Shown piece after piece: positions 35,349 to 45,345 of a stretch of DNA of 64,000 nt. How positions within the stretch are numbered: the first letter of the stretch is position 1; each line of letters begins with the position of its first letter. A program made the translations under genes and the position numbers. The DNA is taken from the NCBI RefSeq assembly GCF_003946695.1, contig NZ_RHOX01000004.1, positions 1 through 64,000 of the forward strand. Direction: 5' to 3'. This DNA comes from Lapidilactobacillus bayanensis (GTDB lineage: Bacteria > Bacillota > Bacilli > Lactobacillales > Lactobacillaceae). Under the pieces are notes generated by a model. It saw only the letters and a list, made by a program, of their open reading frames with translations. It made no database searches and was not told the origin of the DNA.

Positions 35349-36062
35349 TTAAATTCGGCGTAGTGCTGCTAATTCCGACTCGGTTAATTCATGAAACTGC
35401 CCTTGCGGTAAATCTGTTAAACGTAAGGGACCAAACGCTACTCGCTCCAATTGTAAAACTTCGTGGTCAAAGGCAAGTAGCATGCGCTTGACTTGATGAT
35501 ACTTTCCTTCAGTAATTGTTAATTCAACTTGGGTTTGTTGCTGCTTCACATCGCGTTGAATAATCTTCAACTGAGCCGGTTGCGTTGTGAAATCACTTAA
35601 CTTCACACCTTTGGCCAAAATTGCAACCAACTCATCAGCAACAAGTCCAGATACTAACGCGCGATAAGTCTTCGTCACGTGGTACTTAGGTGCCAATAAA
35701 CGATGTGCCAACTGACCATCATTCGTAAGTAACAACAAGCCCGTTGTGTCACGGTCCAAACGACCAACCGGTGCCAAATCACGATAATGAGGCAAATCAA
35801 TTGGCACCAGATCCATTATTGTTTGTGCACGACTATCTTTAGTCGCCGTCAAATAACCAGCCGGCTTATTTAACAAATAATATTGAAATGGTTGGTATCC
35901 AACAATTGTTCCTGCTACGTTAACCACATCTGTATCTTGAACGTTGCGGCCGACATCTTTAACAATGGTCTCGTTAACCATTACTTGTCCTTTTTTAATC
36001 AGGACTTTGACCTCTTTGCGACTGCCTAAACCACTTTCACTAAGTCGGCGATCTAATCTCAT
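35349..36062 (-). CDS. rsuA: Pseudouridine synthase, RsuA family
   Basis: The 237-residue enzyme has an N-terminal S4 RNA-binding domain (MRLDRRLSESGLGSRKEVKVL..GQVMVN) and the RsuA/RluB catalytic core with the nucleophilic Asp in GRLDRDTTGLLLLTNDG (about residues 99-115). The single-domain length suits small-subunit rRNA uridine-516 modification; an RluB-type role cannot be excluded. Its ATG overlaps the stop of the flippase gene as ATGA. Confidence 0.85.
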   Translation of the reverse strand: MRLDRRLSESGLGSRKEVKVLIKKGQVMVNETIVKDVGRNVQDTDVVNVAGTIVGYQPFQYYLLNKPAGYLTATKDSRAQTIMDLVPIDLPHYRDLAPVGRLDRDTTGLLLLTNDGQLAHRLLAPKYHVTKTYRALVSGLVADELVAILAKGVKLSDFTTQPAQLKIIQRDVKQQQTQVELTITEGKYHQVKRMLLAFDHEVLQLERVAFGPLRLTDLPQGQFHELTESELAALRRI

Positions 36063-37723
36063 TTAATATGCAACCTTTCACGTAAGCCACCAACGCGCGC
36101 ACCAACAATCGCGTCGGCAATCCGGGTTCTAAGCACTAAGTAACCGTAAACTAATACACCTAACATCACTGCAATTGCCAAAACGACCGCCGAAACAATT
36201 TTACGTTCAATTGGTAAGAAGTGACCTAAAACTTGGACTGCGCCGAACGTAACCACGAACATCGCAATCGAAAAGCCCAACAACGCCAGTGCACGGCGAG
36301 CCGTTTGTTGCAGTTTAAAATGAAAATTACGGTATAGCGAATCAATCATTAACCAACAAGTGACAATCATGCCGATCGTCGTAGCAATTGTGGGGCCATA
36401 AACATTAAAAATAGCGATCATGGGATACTGCATCGCAAATTTAATCGTAATTCCAACCACCAAAAAGCCCATCGCTTTACCATTTTGATACAAGCCTTGC
36501 AAAATTGCAGCCAACGCGGTGAATAAGCCTAAGAAAATAGCCGAATACGCGCTCAGAATCAAGACGCGGGTGCCTAAAGCATCGTAACTATAGAAAAGTG
36601 TGTACAATGGTTTGGCAACGGCAGCCATTCCAAAAGCAGCGGGTAACATCACAATTAAAAATAATTGCAGAATATTCGCAATTTGTTGCGCCATATCTTT
36701 CTTATCACCACGCGCATATGCACCAGATAACAATGGAATCGCCGCTGTGGCCATGGCAGATGCAAATGAAATGACAATCATCACTAATTTATTCGCATTA
36801 AAGTTAAAAATCGCAAAGAAAATATCTAATTGCTTCTCACTGACCAGATAGAACTGATGCATCATGCCGTAAAAAGTATATTGATCAATTAATTGAAAAA
36901 TACTAATGCCAGAACCAAGGATAATAAAGGGCAATGATTGTTGGACGATTTCAACAATCAACTGGCGCGGTGAAACGCGAACGTCATCATTAGAACCCGC
37001 GATCAAATGATTGAAGTTCTTACGTTCACGTAAATAAAACCAGACCAAAGTTAAAATACCAAAAATTGCACCGATAAATGCAGCGAAAGTCGATTGCACA
37101 ACAGCAGCAACATAATTACCATGGCGCATTTCCATGATAATATAGGTCGCGCCTAACAGGTAAATAATCCGCGCTAACTGCTCCACAAATTGTGAAACTG
37201 CGGACGGCGCCATTTGCGAGTAGCCTTGGAAGTAACCGCGAAAAATACTTAGAAACGGAATAATCAAAACTGCAGCACTAAGCGAGCGATAGACGGGAAT
37301 TTCTTGCGGGCTTTGTGCGTAAAGTGGCGCAGCAAAATACATAATGCCAGCGGACACAACCCCTAAGACCAGCATTAATTTAACGCCAGTTTTAAAGAGG
37401 CGCTGGCCAACCCGATACTCATTCAACGTGTTGTAATGTGCCACTTGTTTCGCAACAGCCCCAGGAATTCCGGCTGTGGAAATCAGCAGGAAGATACTAT
37501 AAATGTTGTAACCTTTACCAAATAACGAATTCGCCAAGTTACCGGTTTGAGCATCGCCAATCATTGGCAGCCACAACATAATATAAACTGCGCCTAAAAT
37601 TCGCGAAAAAATACTGCCAGCAGTAATCCAAGCAGATCCCTTAACTAAACTAGCTTGACTATCGGCAGCATTATTTTGGGCCGCTTGCGATGTTCGTGTT
37701 GAATGATCAGATTCCCGTGCCAA
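36059..37723 (-). CDS. Polysaccharide/lipid II flippase-like protein (MurJ/SpoVB superfamily)
   Basis: A 554-residue protein with 14 predicted membrane helices and a charged N-terminal tail. The first helix region SLVKGSAWITAGSIFSRILGAVYIMLW (split at residues 25-51) and TAGIPGAVAKQVAHYN are typical of the YtgP/SpoVB branch of the MVF flippases that carry lipid-linked cell-wall precursors. It is most likely the lipid II flippase of the cell or a paralogue. The start is a TTG with AAGGGG 7 bp upstream. It is translationally coupled to rsuA, an arrangement I know from lactobacilli. Confidence 0.85.
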   Translation of the reverse strand: MARESDHSTRTSQAAQNNAADSQASLVKGSAWITAGSIFSRILGAVYIMLWLPMIGDAQTGNLANSLFGKGYNIYSIFLLISTAGIPGAVAKQVAHYNTLNEYRVGQRLFKTGVKLMLVLGVVSAGIMYFAAPLYAQSPQEIPVYRSLSAAVLIIPFLSIFRGYFQGYSQMAPSAVSQFVEQLARIIYLLGATYIIMEMRHGNYVAAVVQSTFAAFIGAIFGILTLVWFYLRERKNFNHLIAGSNDDVRVSPRQLIVEIVQQSLPFIILGSGISIFQLIDQYTFYGMMHQFYLVSEKQLDIFFAIFNFNANKLVMIVISFASAMATAAIPLLSGAYARGDKKDMAQQIANILQLFLIVMLPAAFGMAAVAKPLYTLFYSYDALGTRVLILSAYSAIFLGLFTALAAILQGLYQNGKAMGFLVVGITIKFAMQYPMIAIFNVYGPTIATTIGMIVTCWLMIDSLYRNFHFKLQQTARRALALLGFSIAMFVVTFGAVQVLGHFLPIERKIVSAVVLAIAVMLGVLVYGYLVLRTRIADAIVGARVGGLRERLHIK

Positions 37724-37987
37724 GTGATTACCCCTTTGATGGTTTGAAAAATTATTTTATGTTCATATTTGAATAGTCTACATTGTAACCTAAATCTCAA
37801 CCTATTAAAACTTTCGTTGTGTATATTTAAGCATGTTTTAAATATGTCAGTCGATTTGGCAACTTTGAGTTGATTTTTTGTAACGACTACTTGTAATGTT
37901 AGATTTTTTTCGAGTTTGCATTACTTGTGGAACATGATGCGTTGGCGTGATGGCGAGAAGATGTTTGGTGCTAGAACGTAGTGGAAA

Positions 37988-38396
37988 CTAAAAACTATTT
38001 TGTTGCGGTTCTTCACGCTTGCACAAAGGTTGGATACGGGGTGTAGCGCATGCCGTGAGGAAAAATAAATACTTTCGCTGGAACGTGGCGGACACTGCTT
38101 CCTCACTAAACAAGCAAGCTGGCAACCTTTGCGCAAGCGCTGAATTGACGAGTGGTTGAGTTGTCTCCTCTAAAATTTTTAGAAGTACAAATTTGAAGTT
38201 GAATCACACCACATCTCTTTTGTCAGTGCCGGAGGGAAATCGCGGTCAGCCGCGTCATTCTTGTTAATGGTTTACCATTTACAAGAAAGCTCGTATTTAA
38301 GACGAATGGGTTTTGATTCGGCTTAAATCGACGCTCGCAGCGTTCCACCAGCGTATTTCCCGTAGGCACGGAGATCAGCAACATAACAGTTCTAGG
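37988..38396 (-). repeat. Structured intergenic repeat family 1, copy D (reverse, internally deleted)
   Basis: Copy D is 409 bp, from CTAAAAACT to AGTTCTAGG. The half at the low-coordinate end has lost P2 and P3 between GCTGGAACGTGGCGGACACTG and CCTCACTAAACAAGC, so its two outer arms now lie close together. The other half is intact with P2 ATTTAAGCCGAAT/ATTCGTCTTAAAT (C.T mismatch kept) and P3 CTTGTAAATGG/CCATTAACAAG. A decayed extra end module lies at about 37935-37987, and a loose P2-like fragment at about 38415-38455. It lies beyond the leuS terminator. Confidence 0.85.
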
Positions 38397-38473
38397 GTTT
38401 GCCACCTACAATAAAACTTGGGTTTGAGATGAATCAATTTTTATTCGGCGCAAATCAAAATCGTGCTTAAAAA

Positions 38474-38508
38474 AGTGCCGACGCAGCTATTCAGCTGACG
38501 TCGGCACT
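38474..38508 (-). terminator. leuS terminator
   Basis: AGTGCCGACG and its complement CGTCGGCACT enclose an inner AGCT/AGCT pairing; T6 follows on the minus strand. It lies 18 bp after the leuS stop. Confidence 0.92.
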
Positions 38509-38526
38509 TTTAGTAATAGCACTATT

Positions 38527-40950
38527 TTATTTCACAACAATATTGACAATCTTACCGGGAATGACAATCACTCTAACAATTTGTTTACCGTCAGTGAATT
38601 TCAAAACTTTTTCGTCATTCAACGCTAAATCTTCTAACGCTTCATGATCAATATCTTTAGCAACTTGGATCTTCGACCGTAATTTACCATTGACTTGAAC
38701 GATAATTTCGACCGTGTCGTCAACTAAGAATTTCTCGTCATAAGTTGGCCATGCAACATAAGTTAACGTTTCTTGATGGCCCAGTTTTTCCCAAATTTCT
38801 GCCATCATGTGTGGCGCAATTGGTGCTAACAATTTAACGAAGCCTTCCACATATTCGACGGGCAACGCGTCAACCTTATAGGCTTCATTGATAAAGACCA
38901 TTAGTTGAGAAATACCGGTGTTAAAACGTAGCGCTTCGAAATCATCGGTGACTTTTTTGACCGTTTGGTTGTAAATCTTATCTAAGCGATGATCGTTAAT
39001 TGTCGTAATGCGATCACGCAACTTATCATCATCATCAATAAATAAACGCCAAACACGATCTAAGAAGCGGCGTGAACCAGCTAAACCATCTTCACTCCAA
39101 ACAATTGACGCATCCAATGGTCCCATGAACATTTCGTAAACCCGCAACGTATCAGCACCGTACTGTTCAACCACTTCGTCCGGATTAACGACATTGCCTT
39201 TCGACTTGGACATCTTTTCGTGGTTGTCGCCCAGAATCATGCCTTGATTGTACAATTTTTGGAATGGCTCTGGCGTTGGTACAACACCTAAGTCATAAAG
39301 AAACTTGTGCCAGAAACGTGCATACAGCAAGTGCAAAGTTGCATGTTCAGCGCCACCAATATAAAGATCAACTGGTAACCAATCTGCGAGTTTGTCAAAA
39401 TCAGCTAATTTTTTAGAATTATGGGGATCAATGAAACGTAAGTAATACCATGACGAACCAGCCCATTGCGGCATCGTGTTGGTTTCACGACGTCCTTTAC
39501 GACCGTTGGCGTCAACAACATTAACCCAATCTTTTAAGTTTGCCAATGGACTCTCGCCGGTACCTGATGGTTTAATATCGTCAGTCTTTGGTAAGCGTAA
39601 TGGTAATTGATCTTCAGGAACAAGTGTTGTTTCGCCGTCTTCCCAATGAATAACTGGGATTGGTTCACCCCAGTAACGTTGCCGACTGAATAACCAGTCC
39701 CGCAATTTAAAGTTAATTTTGCGGCGTCCGATTTGTTTCTCTTCAAGCCAAGCAATCATTTTCTTAATTGCGGCATCTTTACCTAAGCCATTTAAGAAAT
39801 CAGAATTAATATGCTGACCATCGCCGGTAAAGGCTTCTTTTGTCAGATCGCCGCCTTCAAGAACTGGTTTGATCGGCAAATTAAATTTCTGAGCAAATTC
39901 ATAATCGCGCGTATCGTGAGCAGGAACGGCCATGATAGCACCAGTACCATAACTAACTAATACATAATCTGAAATCCAAATTGGTAACTTCTCACCATTA
40001 GCCGGATTAATCACGTAAGCACCGGTAAAGACGCCGGTTTTATCTTTGGCTAAATCAGTCCGTTCCAAATCACTCTTATGGCTGATTTCGTCTTTATACG
40101 CGGCAACGGCTGCTTTTTGTTCTGGAGTCGTAATCTGATCGACTAAGTCATGTTCAGGCGCCATCACAATATATGAAGCACCGAATAACGTATCAGGTCG
40201 GGTTGTAAAGACTGTAAAAGTATACTTCTGCTCGGTTGCATCGGTTGCAACGTCAAAATTAATTTCTGCACCGTCAGAACGGCCAATCCAGTTGCGTTGC
40301 ATTTCTTTAATATTTTCCGGCCAATCAACTAAATCTAGATCATCGATTAATCGTTGGGCGTAAGCCGTGATCTTCAACATCCATTGACGCATTGGCTTAC
40401 GATAAACTGGGAAGCCGCCACGTTCAGTCTTACCATCAATCACTTCTTCGTTCGCGACAACCGTTCCTAAATCTGGACTCCAGTTGACGGCAACTTCAGC
40501 TTCATAAGCAAGGCCTTTTTTGTACATTTGTTCAAAAATCCATTGGGTCCACTTATAGTAACTAGGATCTGTGGTATTAACTTCTCGATCCCAGTCATAA
40601 GAGAAGCCTAACGAATTAATTTGCCGCTTAAAATTGGCAATATTTTCTTCAGTGAACTTACCTGGCTCATGACCGGTTTGCAAAGCATATTGCTCAGCTG
40701 GTAAGCCAAAAGCATCCCACCCCATTGGATGTAAGACATTGTAACCTTGCGCCCGTTTCATTCGAGCCGTGATATCGGTTGCGGTATATCCCTCTGGATG
40801 ACCGACGTGTAAGCCTTGTCCTGATGGATAGGGAAACATATCTAAAGCATAGTAATTCTTCTTGTTTGCATCTTCAGTGGTCTTAAATTCGTGAGCTTGT
40901 TGCCAACGGTGCTGCCACTTTTTCTCAACAACGGTGTGATTATATGTCAT
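38527..40950 (-). CDS. leuS: Leucyl-tRNA synthetase
   Basis: The 807-residue class I synthetase has HIGH as HVGHPEG in [17 protein letters not shown] (about residues 37-53), the CP1 editing domain with [12 protein letters not shown] (about 250), the leucyl-specific KMSKS in [10 protein letters not shown] (about 575) and the usual C-terminal domain. It charges tRNA-Leu with leucine. Length is normal for Firmicutes. GGAGG lies 7 bp before the ATG and a T-box leader precedes it. Confidence 0.97.
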   Translation of the reverse strand: MTYNHTVVEKKWQHRWQQAHEFKTTEDANKKNYYALDMFPYPSGQGLHVGHPEGYTATDITARMKRAQGYNVLHPMGWDAFGLPAEQYALQTGHEPGKFTEENIANFKRQINSLGFSYDWDREVNTTDPSYYKWTQWIFEQMYKKGLAYEAEVAVNWSPDLGTVVANEEVIDGKTERGGFPVYRKPMRQWMLKITAYAQRLIDDLDLVDWPENIKEMQRNWIGRSDGAEINFDVATDATEQKYTFTVFTTRPDTLFGASYIVMAPEHDLVDQITTPEQKAAVAAYKDEISHKSDLERTDLAKDKTGVFTGAYVINPANGEKLPIWISDYVLVSYGTGAIMAVPAHDTRDYEFAQKFNLPIKPVLEGGDLTKEAFTGDGQHINSDFLNGLGKDAAIKKMIAWLEEKQIGRRKINFKLRDWLFSRQRYWGEPIPVIHWEDGETTLVPEDQLPLRLPKTDDIKPSGTGESPLANLKDWVNVVDANGRKGRRETNTMPQWAGSSWYYLRFIDPHNSKKLADFDKLADWLPVDLYIGGAEHATLHLLYARFWHKFLYDLGVVPTPEPFQKLYNQGMILGDNHEKMSKSKGNVVNPDEVVEQYGADTLRVYEMFMGPLDASIVWSEDGLAGSRRFLDRVWRLFIDDDDKLRDRITTINDHRLDKIYNQTVKKVTDDFEALRFNTGISQLMVFINEAYKVDALPVEYVEGFVKLLAPIAPHMMAEIWEKLGHQETLTYVAWPTYDEKFLVDDTVEIIVQVNGKLRSKIQVAKDIDHEALEDLALNDEKVLKFTDGKQIVRVIVIPGKIVNIVVK

Positions 40951-41169
40951 GTTGCGACCTCCATATTTTTAATATTTAAAGTTCAAATTAACTGAAAATT
41001 GTCACTGTGGTCTCCAGAAATCTTAGTAGAAATTATCGTTTGCGTGCTTTCGCGTCTTAAAAATGTGCTATGAAGCAACTGCTGGTGCGAAATTCAAATG
41101 GAAATCTCGCTGCATTGGCATGCATCAATCTTTCTATTTAAATTTAGACAGTCAACCCGACTTTCTTCG

Positions 41170-41395
41170 CACTCTACAAAAAGCGTCCTATAAGCATATG
41201 CTCATAGGACGCGCGACCGTGGTGCCACCTAGATTTGGAATTAACCCTCTCAACCATTAACGCTGGCACACGCTCGACTCTACTAATTTCAAGTTAAGAT
41301 CCGCTGAACGAGTTCGCCATATTGTCTGATGAGTTCTCACTAACCACTCACTCCCTGAACAAAACCAACATAGCTACTATTTTCAGTAAGATTAC
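41170..41395 (-). promoter_or_regulatory. T-box riboswitch leader of leuS
   Basis: On the minus strand the leader has the T-box core AGGTGGCACCACGG (complement near 41218-41231), which pairs with an uncharged tRNA acceptor end. A terminator follows at once: GCGTCCTAT (41183-41191) pairs with ATAGGACGC (41204-41212) before T5. Upstream, AGTGAGAACTCATCAGA offers a CTC leucine specifier; GGCGAACTCG offers CTC as well. Low charged tRNA-Leu should allow read-through. The 5' promoter is TTGATT/TATATT at 41432-41403. Confidence 0.85.
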
Positions 41396-41402
41396 ACCAC
41401 TT

Positions 41403-41432
41403 AATATACACCAGATGCTCTAAAAAAATCAA
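41403..41432 (-). promoter_or_regulatory. Promoter of the leuS T-box transcript
   Basis: On the minus strand TTGATT (41432-41427), an 18-bp spacer and TATATT (41408-41403). Confidence 0.6.
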
Positions 41433-41845
41433 GTTCGACTTCATTTAACATTAGGTTTATGTCGTTTAACATCAGATTTAACCAATTAGTTTTTTTATCT
41501 CACTCACCAAAAGTATCATGCAGCTTAGTCAGGTTCAACATGACTGCCAAATTCACTACAACTATTCACAATATCGTCAAAAAGTCACCTAATCTTTGCA
41601 GCCCGATCACATTATCATGCCGATTAATTCATAAATCTCAGCTATTCTAATCCTAGTTAAAGTTGGCAGTGAAACGAATACCGAATTGCGTCTGCTGAAT
41701 ATCTAAGTTGCGCCGTTGGAAAAACTTTGGCAGCGCCAAACGGCAACACTAAGGCAATCAAACTTGGTTTTTCTCCACTGACAACGATAAGATAACAGGA
41801 ATTGCCAGTTTCTTTCAATTCCCGCGATCTAATTAAAGGGATGAA
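41433..41845. other. Gene-free interval upstream of the serine hydrolase gene
   Basis: About 410 bp without a credible coding frame. CGCCGTTGG near 41711 can pair with CCAAACGGC near 41737 as an imperfect hairpin, and TTGGTT with TAAGAT 18 bp later (about 41765-41794) is a possible promoter for the gene at 41846. Nothing else is supported. Confidence 0.35.
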
Positions 41846-42781
41846 TTGCATTTGAGTCGAAGAAAAAGACATCAGCATAAATTATTATTGGGCCTAATCC
41901 TAGTTGTGCTCGTGACTACCGCCTTAATCTACCGTCATCAGATTCAAGCAACGAGCACTAACAGCACAACCACGAGTTCAACTAGCACGACCAAGACCGT
42001 TGTGACTAAAGTTGCACAGAAATTGACCACCAATAAATCCAGCACCGTCACCAAAAAAGCTGCCCAATTAAAAAACGCTTGGCAAAAAATTCTCGCTACC
42101 ACTAACAGTCGCGTTGAAATTGCCGTTTACGATCAGAATACCGATCATACTTACCAACTGGCTAACGTCAACGCCACCACTGCAATCAAAACGGCTAGCA
42201 TTGTCAAAGTCAGTGTCCTAACCGAATTGTTGAAGCAAAATATGGCAGGCACCTTAACGCTAAACAGTACTGACGAAGCCTATGCCAAACAAATGATTAC
42301 CGAAAGCGACAATAATGCCACCACTTATTTATTGAGTAATCGATTGGGAGGCAACACGTCTATTCAAAATGTTTTTGCCGATTTAAAAATGACTAATTCT
42401 ACGGCCAATGCTGCCGCCTGGTGTTACACAACCACCACCGCGTCAGATCAATTGAAATTACTCAACGCCATTTATTACAACGATGATAACTACCTGGCGA
42501 CCAATTCCCGTGCCTATATTAAAAACCTCATGGCTGCCGTTGATACAAGTCAAGATTGGGGTGTCTCTGCAGGCGCAACCAGCTACCAGGTCAAAAATGG
42601 TTGGTTAGACGATCAGGACGGCAGTTGGATTATTAATAGTATTGGTCATATTTCCGCAACTTCAACTGACGACGCCGACTACACCATCGCCATTCTCACC
42701 GATCAAAATACAAGTGAAAGTTCTGGCATCACTTTAATCGAACAACTGGCTAAAGTCACCAATACAATCTTAAATAGCTAA
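41846..42781 (+). CDS. Serine beta-lactamase-fold hydrolase, membrane-anchored
   Basis: A 311-residue protein with an N-terminal anchor helix (LLLGLILVVLVTTALIY, about 13-29), a Ser/Thr-rich linker (to about 70) and a class A beta-lactamase-like domain. Active-site motifs: S118-I-V-K121, S154-D-N156 and KNG (250-252) in place of KTG. No Glu in an omega-loop motif is obvious, so it may be a penicillin-binding or cell-wall-editing protein without drug hydrolysis. It closely resembles the C-terminal domain of the next gene. Start TTG with AAAGGG upstream; a second TTG two codons later is possible. Confidence 0.8.
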   Translation: MHLSRRKRHQHKLLLGLILVVLVTTALIYRHQIQATSTNSTTTSSTSTTKTVVTKVAQKLTTNKSSTVTKKAAQLKNAWQKILATTNSRVEIAVYDQNTDHTYQLANVNATTAIKTASIVKVSVLTELLKQNMAGTLTLNSTDEAYAKQMITESDNNATTYLLSNRLGGNTSIQNVFADLKMTNSTANAAAWCYTTTTASDQLKLLNAIYYNDDNYLATNSRAYIKNLMAAVDTSQDWGVSAGATSYQVKNGWLDDQDGSWIINSIGHISATSTDDADYTIAILTDQNTSESSGITLIEQLAKVTNTILNS

Positions 42782-42975
42782 TTGCAAATCGACATGCTGA
42801 AGTATCTGCTGATCACTAATAGTGGCGCGACACGCCAAGTCACCTGTCCTGATGAAAACTAACAGCATGCATTAGCTGCTAAGGCTCATCAGATAATCGA
42901 CGCCATCAAAAGCAGCGCGTCATTAATTATTCATGACGATATCCTAATGTTTATCCTGTTAAATCAATTAAACAG

Positions 42976-43041
42976 ATACAAACAGACCGATATTTGCTCG
43001 CGAGCAGCCGAAACATCGGCTTGTTTGTATTTGCTTTTTTT
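42976..43041 (+). terminator. Terminator between the two serine hydrolase genes
   Basis: ATACAAACAGACCGAT pairs with ATCGGCTTGTTTGTAT (one mismatch), with an inner CTCGCGAG palindrome, followed by TTTGCTTTTTTT. It ends the first gene, so the two paralogues are separately transcribed. Confidence 0.85.
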
Positions 43042-43182
43042 ACCTTCTTGAGTAATTATTCGGAATTGGGTGATTATTATTGTAAAAGTTACACAAATGT
43101 AACATAAAATATGCAGAAGCCTCAGAAAATTTCGTAACAATTGTTTATACTATGTTTATGATCTTATTTTGGTGGTGACGTG

Positions 43183-45270
43183 ATGACAAAGGTTCATCGA
43201 GTAGACTTGGTAATTTTAATTTTCTTAGCGTTAATTCTGAATTATATTTTCGCGGGCAACATGTTTTCTGGTTCAATTGTGGCGGTTGACTTGATTTTCG
43301 TTTACATGGGTTATTTGATAACCGCAGCAACGATTGAACACGCACTGATTTCACCTAAAATTAATTTTGGTCGCTTATTAGGTAATCTCTTTAAATACTT
43401 TGTCTTGCCCATTATTTGCATTAGTTTATTGATTATTCCAGCTGCCTTGATCTTTGATCGCAGCCTCATTAACGAGTTGCGAGCTCAAATTATTGCCGCC
43501 TTCGGTTTTTCAAATAATTATTTCGAATTAACTAACGCGACCCGCATTAACTTCCTCAACACTCATGATGCCTTCTTTCATACTTGGATCATCGCCATTT
43601 TGGCCCAATTCTATGTCGGCTACTTCATCATTGCCGCACTGATCAAAAGGTTCAGTCGCAAGGTAAACAAGCCACTACAGCAAATGCGTTTCATGACTTA
43701 TCTAGTGAGTTTGTTAGGTGTGTTGATTGGCCTGGTCATTCAAATCGTCGGTGTCTTTAATCAAATCAGTTATGCGCAACTTTATTTTTCCAGCTCAACT
43801 TATTTATTGCCTTTAGCAATTGGTGGCCTATTAGGAACGTTGTATGGTTGGCAACAAGTCCCTCAACACTTCTCAAGAATGGCGCATGCCGCTACAAAAC
43901 GGCAGCCGGTATTTCTGATTGTTGGCGGCAGTATTGGTCTGTTCCTGCTCAGTCAATTCTTTACGATTGCCCATTATTGGCAATTTTTAGTGCTCAACTT
44001 ACTCGGTTGTTTACTAAGCGTCATGGTGCTGCGTGGCATCAAAACTTTGCAAGCTCAACAAAATGTCTTGAGTAACGAACGTCTAGTTTTCGCGGCACAT
44101 TTATTCTATTTACTGATTTGGCCAGCCTATTTAGTTCTCGACCGCTATTTTAATTCACTAATCAGTCTGGGAATTGGCACAGTTTGCGGCTTGCTCTTTA
44201 TCAGTAGTTATCCCGCCATTTACCGTAATTGTGAAAAAGTACTGACATCAATCAAGCAACAAACGCGCGTGCAATTAAGTTTAGCCATGGTCGCTGTCAT
44301 TTTACTCACAGCCACCTTCACGCTAATGAGCGCAACACAGTCTGTTAACGGCGCAACACCGCAGACCGTCTCATTAACAGCGCCCAAACATGATGCAGCG
44401 AATAGTTCTGCAACAACTACTGCTAATCAAAGTAGCCATGCCACTTCAACCAGCGTGCAAAAAACGACGTCCAAGTCCAGTACCAGTAATGCCAGCAAGG
44501 ACAGCAAGTCAACAAAAGTCAAAAAAGCAGTGGCTAAAGAAAAAATTGCCACACAATTACAAAATGCCTGGCAAGAAATCTTGAATAGCACCAATAGTCA
44601 AGTTGAAATTGCCGTTTACAACCGTAAAACACGGCAGACCTATCATTTGGCGAATGTAGCTGAAACCACACCTTGTCGAACCGCCAGCATTGTTAAGGTG
44701 AGTGTGTTAACTGAATTACTCAAACAAAACTCACGCGGTACCAACACGTTAACTGAATCTGACAAGCTTTACGCTAAAAAGATGATCACACTCAGTGATA
44801 ATGACAGCACCACTTATTTATTGAAGAAACGTTTAGGCGGCTATACCGCTATTCAGGACGTCTACGATGATTTAGGTATGACTAATAGTACTGCTAATGC
44901 CAGTGCTTGGGGTGACACAACCACCACGGCACTTGATCAAGTTAAATTGTTAAACGCGCTTTATTACAACAGTGGTAATTATTTAGATCAAACGGCTCGG
45001 ACTTACGCCCAACAATTAATGGCTGGCGTTGATGCTAGCCAAGATTGGGGTGTCTCAGCGGGTGCGACCAGTTACCAACTCAAAAACGGCTGGTTGAACC
45101 AGACCGATGGCACTTGGATTGTTAACAGTATCGGTCACATCTCGGCAACTCAGGGCGCAAGGGTTGACTACACAGTAGCCATTCTCACCAACGAAAATTC
45201 CAGTGAAACCGCGGGTATTACATTGGTTGAACAACTTGCACAAGCAACAAATTCAATTTTAGGTGCTTAA
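43183..45270 (+). CDS. Fusion of a degenerate acyltransferase-3 membrane domain and a serine beta-lactamase-fold domain
   Basis: A 695-residue protein. Residues 1 to about 385 form ten membrane helices related to acyltransferase 3 / OatA: LIFVYMGYLIT, then SNNYFEL and HTWIIAILAQFYVGYF (like the W..A.E.QFYL segment). The usual His after helix 1 and the Arg-rich loop are missing. A Ser/Thr/Lys linker leads to a beta-lactamase-like domain (SIVK at about 502, SDN, KNG), similar to the preceding protein. In OatA this outer position holds an SGNH esterase. GTG at 43180 is possible, but ATG at 43183 has better spacing. Confidence 0.82.
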   Translation: MTKVHRVDLVILIFLALILNYIFAGNMFSGSIVAVDLIFVYMGYLITAATIEHALISPKINFGRLLGNLFKYFVLPIICISLLIIPAALIFDRSLINELRAQIIAAFGFSNNYFELTNATRINFLNTHDAFFHTWIIAILAQFYVGYFIIAALIKRFSRKVNKPLQQMRFMTYLVSLLGVLIGLVIQIVGVFNQISYAQLYFSSSTYLLPLAIGGLLGTLYGWQQVPQHFSRMAHAATKRQPVFLIVGGSIGLFLLSQFFTIAHYWQFLVLNLLGCLLSVMVLRGIKTLQAQQNVLSNERLVFAAHLFYLLIWPAYLVLDRYFNSLISLGIGTVCGLLFISSYPAIYRNCEKVLTSIKQQTRVQLSLAMVAVILLTATFTLMSATQSVNGATPQTVSLTAPKHDAANSSATTTANQSSHATSTSVQKTTSKSSTSNASKDSKSTKVKKAVAKEKIATQLQNAWQEILNSTNSQVEIAVYNRKTRQTYHLANVAETTPCRTASIVKVSVLTELLKQNSRGTNTLTESDKLYAKKMITLSDNDSTTYLLKKRLGGYTAIQDVYDDLGMTNSTANASAWGDTTTTALDQVKLLNALYYNSGNYLDQTARTYAQQLMAGVDASQDWGVSAGATSYQLKNGWLNQTDGTWIVNSIGHISATQGARVDYTVAILTNENSSETAGITLVEQLAQATNSILGA

Positions 45271-45345
45271 AAGAATTGTTCAAAAATTCGCGCACGATTA
45301 ATTCGCATCATTTTAATTAATCGATGATTTTGGAGGTAACTTTGA

